36,304 nt of DNA from Gudongella sp034006985 (lineage in GTDB: Bacteria > Bacillota > Clostridia > Tissierellales > Tissierellaceae). The stretch is taken from the NCBI GenBank assembly GCA_034006985.1, contig JAVERT010000023.1:1-36304 (forward strand). Reading direction: 5' to 3'. A program made the position numbers and the translations under genes. Below are positions 33,864 through 36,304 of this stretch, in pieces; within the stretch, counting starts at the first letter, position 1; each line of letters starts with the position of its first letter. The notes beneath the pieces are model-generated. The model saw nothing but the letters and a program-made list of their open reading frames with translations. It ran no database searches and was not told the origin of the DNA.

Positions 33864-34668
33864 GTATAAGTTTATCATAGCCGTCTATTAAATCTAAGAT
33901 TATCTTATTCTTCATAGTGGGTATTTGTAAATCTCCAATAGTTGAAACTGGTAATACACCAGTACTTGTACCCGATATAAATAAACCATCTATATTTTTA
34001 AGATCGTCTTTATGTAGTTTTTGTTCAACTACTCTATATCCTAGTTTTCCTGAAAGTGATAGTATATGTTCCCTTGTAATCCCAAGGAGTACTAAATCAG
34101 ACGGTGCAGTATATAGTTGATTGTTTAATACATAAAACATATTTGATCTGCTTCCTTCTAAAATAAATCCTTCTGAATCCACAAGTAATGCTTCAAATGC
34201 ATCATTTGAATCCATAGCTTCTTTTACTCTTTCTTTAAAATCCGTATGCTGAATTTTGGCATTTGGATTATCCCTTGTATGCTCAAAAACTATTGTCTTT
34301 ACGCCTTGTTCATAATAGCTTTTGGAAGGATAAAAACTCTGTATTGAATAGATTAAGAATAATTTTTTATTATTATCATCTTCCACAGCAACTAACTTTA
34401 TATTATTACTTCCAATGTCATTTATATTTATACATTCTGCTACATAAGATTCAATTTTTTCTTTTAGAAACCCAATATCGTATCCAATTAAATCAGCCGA
34501 TTTAAACATCCTATCCAAGTGGCTGTCTAAAAAAAGAGCTGCCTTATCTACCACACGAACAACTTCATAAATAGGCGATTTACTAATACTCTTGAATACA
34601 CTTCCATCTTGACTATCGAATACCTCCCCATTAACAATATACTTTTTCATTATAGCTTCATTTTTCAT
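33847..34668 (-). CDS. Class IV aminotransferase (BCAT/D-amino acid/ADC lyase family)
   Basis: A 273-residue fold-type IV PLP enzyme. The Schiff-base Lys is probably Lys145 in HTDFKERVKEA, followed by the conserved LEGSRSN (Glu171), TAPSD and LLGITREHIL. Family members include branched-chain aminotransferase, D-alanine aminotransferase and aminodeoxychorismate lyase; sequence alone does not choose, and there are no folate or branched-chain genes nearby. The start is the ATG at 34668, 8 bases after AAGGAGG. The frame runs on to 34731 but would overlap cls by 50 bases. It follows cls by 13 bases. Confidence 0.85.
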   Translation of the reverse strand: MKNEAIMKKYIVNGEVFDSQDGSVFKSISKSPIYEVVRVVDKAALFLDSHLDRMFKSADLIGYDIGFLKEKIESYVAECININDIGSNNIKLVAVEDDNNKKLFLIYSIQSFYPSKSYYEQGVKTIVFEHTRDNPNAKIQHTDFKERVKEAMDSNDAFEALLVDSEGFILEGSRSNMFYVLNNQLYTAPSDLVLLGITREHILSLSGKLGYRVVEQKLHKDDLKNIDGLFISGTSTGVLPVSTIGDLQIPTMKNKIILDLIDGYDKLIHKTFS

Positions 34669-34681
34669 TTGGAGCTCCTCC

Positions 34682-36139
34682 TTAAAGTATAGGTGATAAA
34701 AGTCTGGATACAGACTCCTTGATTTTAACAATATTAGATCTTTTCAAATAGTCTTCTAAAGTTATTTCACTACAATTTGAGATATCATTAGAGAATCTAT
34801 CTCCCAACTGTTTATTTATTTCTCTGTCATAAAGAAAAGCATTAATCTCGAAATTAAGTTTAAAACTCCTGATATCAAGATTAGCTGTTCCAACACTTGA
34901 AACATCATCATCCATAATCAATACCTTAGAGTGTATAAATCCTCTTTCATATTCGTAAAACTTAACACCAGCGCGTAATAAATCTCCAATATAACTTAAT
35001 CCAGCCCAATAAATAAATAGATGATCAGGTTTATTTGGTATCATTACCCTAACATCAACCCCTGATAAAGCTGAAATTTTAAGAGCTTCAGAAATACTAT
35101 CATCTGGGATAAAATATGGTGTTTCTATATAAATCCTTTGTTCTGCATTAGATATCATTTTCAAATAGCCATCTTTGATGCTAGGCCATTTTGAATCTGG
35201 CCCACTGCTCACTATTTGAACTCCTACACCATCTTGGTCACTAGTATCGCCTATATAACTTTGGCAACCCTTTATTTCTTCTCCAGAAGCAAATCTCCAA
35301 TCAAGGAAAAATTGCCATTGTATAGCACTAATTGCTGAGCCCTTTATTTTTATATGTGTATCTCTCCAATAACCAAACTTCTTAGATAATCCTAAATATT
35401 CATCCCCAACATTAAAGCCACCTAAATAAGCCTCTTTACCATCTATTATACATATTTTCCTATGATTTCTATAATTAATTCTTACATTAAATATTGGTAT
35501 AAAAGGAGGATAAAAAAATAAAATCTCTCCACCAGCATCAGTCAATACTTTTGTTATCCCTTTGCGGAGAAATCTACCACCCATTCCATCTACCAATAGT
35601 TTTACTTCTAATCCTTCACTTGCTTTCTCTGCAAGTGCTTGGATAACTTTTTTACCAAGATCATCACCCTTAAAGATATAATACTCCATATGAACATATC
35701 TTTTAGCATTTTTAATACTTTCTAAAAGTGCTCTAAACTTATCTTCTCCACTAAAAAATAACTCAATATCGTTATCATTTGAGTATATAGCTTTACTTCC
35801 CATAAGGTTTAATTTGATAATCTCATTATATTTTTTATAATTAGGATTATTCTTTAAAAATTCTTTTGTGCTCAAAATCTTTTCTTGATCAGCCACAATA
35901 ATATCAAAGTAATTATCTTCCTCTTCTTTTGTCTTGAATTTCTTTTTCTTTCGCATATCTTGACCTAAAAATAGGTATAAAACAAAGCCTATTATTGGTA
36001 AAAAAAGAAGAACCATAAGCCATAACCAAGTTGACGTAGGGTTCCTTCTTTCAAAAAAAACAAGTACAAGTGCTAGAAGTATATTTACCCATATTAAATT
36101 GCTAAATATTATCACATATGATGATAACAAATTTTCCAT
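34682..36139 (-). CDS. cls: Cardiolipin synthase
   Basis: A 485-residue membrane phospholipase D-family enzyme that makes cardiolipin from two phosphatidylglycerols. Two N-terminal membrane segments (about 8-29 and 37-58) precede two catalytic HKD motifs: H226-R-K228 with Asp233, and H403-S-K405 with Asp410. Length and order are standard. AAGGAG lies before the ATG. It is followed by the aminotransferase gene and begins 25 bases after typA. Confidence 0.95.
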   Translation of the reverse strand: MENLLSSYVIIFSNLIWVNILLALVLVFFERRNPTSTWLWLMVLLFLPIIGFVLYLFLGQDMRKKKKFKTKEEEDNYFDIIVADQEKILSTKEFLKNNPNYKKYNEIIKLNLMGSKAIYSNDNDIELFFSGEDKFRALLESIKNAKRYVHMEYYIFKGDDLGKKVIQALAEKASEGLEVKLLVDGMGGRFLRKGITKVLTDAGGEILFFYPPFIPIFNVRINYRNHRKICIIDGKEAYLGGFNVGDEYLGLSKKFGYWRDTHIKIKGSAISAIQWQFFLDWRFASGEEIKGCQSYIGDTSDQDGVGVQIVSSGPDSKWPSIKDGYLKMISNAEQRIYIETPYFIPDDSISEALKISALSGVDVRVMIPNKPDHLFIYWAGLSYIGDLLRAGVKFYEYERGFIHSKVLIMDDDVSSVGTANLDIRSFKLNFEINAFLYDREINKQLGDRFSNDISNCSEITLEDYLKRSNIVKIKESVSRLLSPIL

Positions 36140-36164
36140 TTAAATACTCCTTGCTCTTTATATA

Positions 36165-36304
36165 TTATTTTTTTGATTTATATCTTTTATTAGCATCCAA
36201 TATTTTCTTTCTTATTCTAAAATTCAATGGTGTAACTTCAATCAATTCATCATCCTCTATAAACTCAAGTGCCTCTTCTAAGCTCATGTTTTTTGCCGGT
36301 GATA
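36165..36304 (-). CDS. typA: GTP-binding protein TypA/BipA, 3' end only
   Basis: The last 45 codons before the stop at 36165-36167; the rest lies past the right edge. The tail reads SPAKNMSLEEALEFIEDDEL then IEVTPLNFRIRKKILDANKR, which matches the C-terminal end of TypA/BipA (ALEFIEDDELVEVTP in relatives). TypA is a ribosome-associated GTPase related to EF-G, needed for ribosome assembly under cold or stress. Confidence 0.85.
   Translation of the reverse strand, partial: SPAKNMSLEEALEFIEDDELIEVTPLNFRIRKKILDANKRYKSKK

Noticed and set aside
34669..34731. N-terminal extension of the class IV aminotransferase overlapping cls
   Set aside because: The extension covers the cls stop region and lies upstream of a strong AAGGAGG site that points to the ATG at 34668.

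Overview
The window reads as a chromosomal segment of a low-GC, anaerobic Firmicute. The best clue is the left edge: the start of a selenoprotein-type glycine reductase operon on the minus strand (trxB, trxA, grdE and the first codons of grdA), placed behind a tandem glycine riboswitch. This is the hallmark of Stickland-type, amino-acid-fermenting Clostridia and Tissierellia. Strong AGGAGG ribosome sites, TTGACA/TATAAT promoters and Firmicute family members (RodA, TypA, DegV, a VanW/G5 wall protein, YlxP) fit. A Tissierellales-like host is my inference; no rRNA or other taxonomic marker is present.

Layout. 1-3,241 (minus): glycine reductase operon with promoter, riboswitch and terminator. 3,284-11,235 (minus): Na/Pi cotransporter with PhoU domain, TrmL, Cof-type HAD phosphatase, VanW/G5 wall protein, endonuclease III, YlxP-like protein, glycine C-acetyltransferase and QueG. 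11,341-12,450 (plus): RodA, sharing a two-way terminator with the purine block. 12,517-17,392 (minus): purC-purF-purB-purA, visibly richer in G+C than its surroundings. 17,809-19,062 (plus): MFS transporter. 19,212-21,940 (minus): thymidine kinase, a QueG-like Fe-S protein coupled to a cyclophilin, and an MgtC-type membrane protein. 22,040-22,396 (plus): DUF1667 protein. 22,377-27,707 (minus): MATE pump, PAQR/hemolysin III protein, methionine aminopeptidase, TPR protein, nitroreductase and PAP2 phosphatase. 27,840-29,699 (plus): UvrD-like helicase. 29,719-32,443 (minus): HAD-IB phosphatase, an exported endonuclease/exonuclease/phosphatase-fold protein and DegV. 32,591-33,805 (plus): peptidase T. 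33,847-36,304 (minus): class IV aminotransferase, cardiolipin synthase and the 3' end of typA.

How the genes work together. Thioredoxin reductase and thioredoxin supply electrons to glycine reductase, whose component B is assembled from GrdE. Glycine itself is expected to switch the operon on through the riboswitch. Glycine C-acetyltransferase and peptidase T fit a peptide and amino-acid economy. The purine block supplies PRPP amidotransferase, SAICAR synthetase, adenylosuccinate lyase and adenylosuccinate synthetase but not the rest of the pathway. Most other genes are housekeeping or envelope functions in short operons.

I saw no IS element, prophage, CRISPR array, tRNA or rRNA, and no gene cluster that looks like an undescribed system. 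The best leads are a pair of covarying intergenic hairpins, a QueG paralogue that lacks the catalytic Asp, the compositional island at the purine genes, and an unusual thioredoxin active site.
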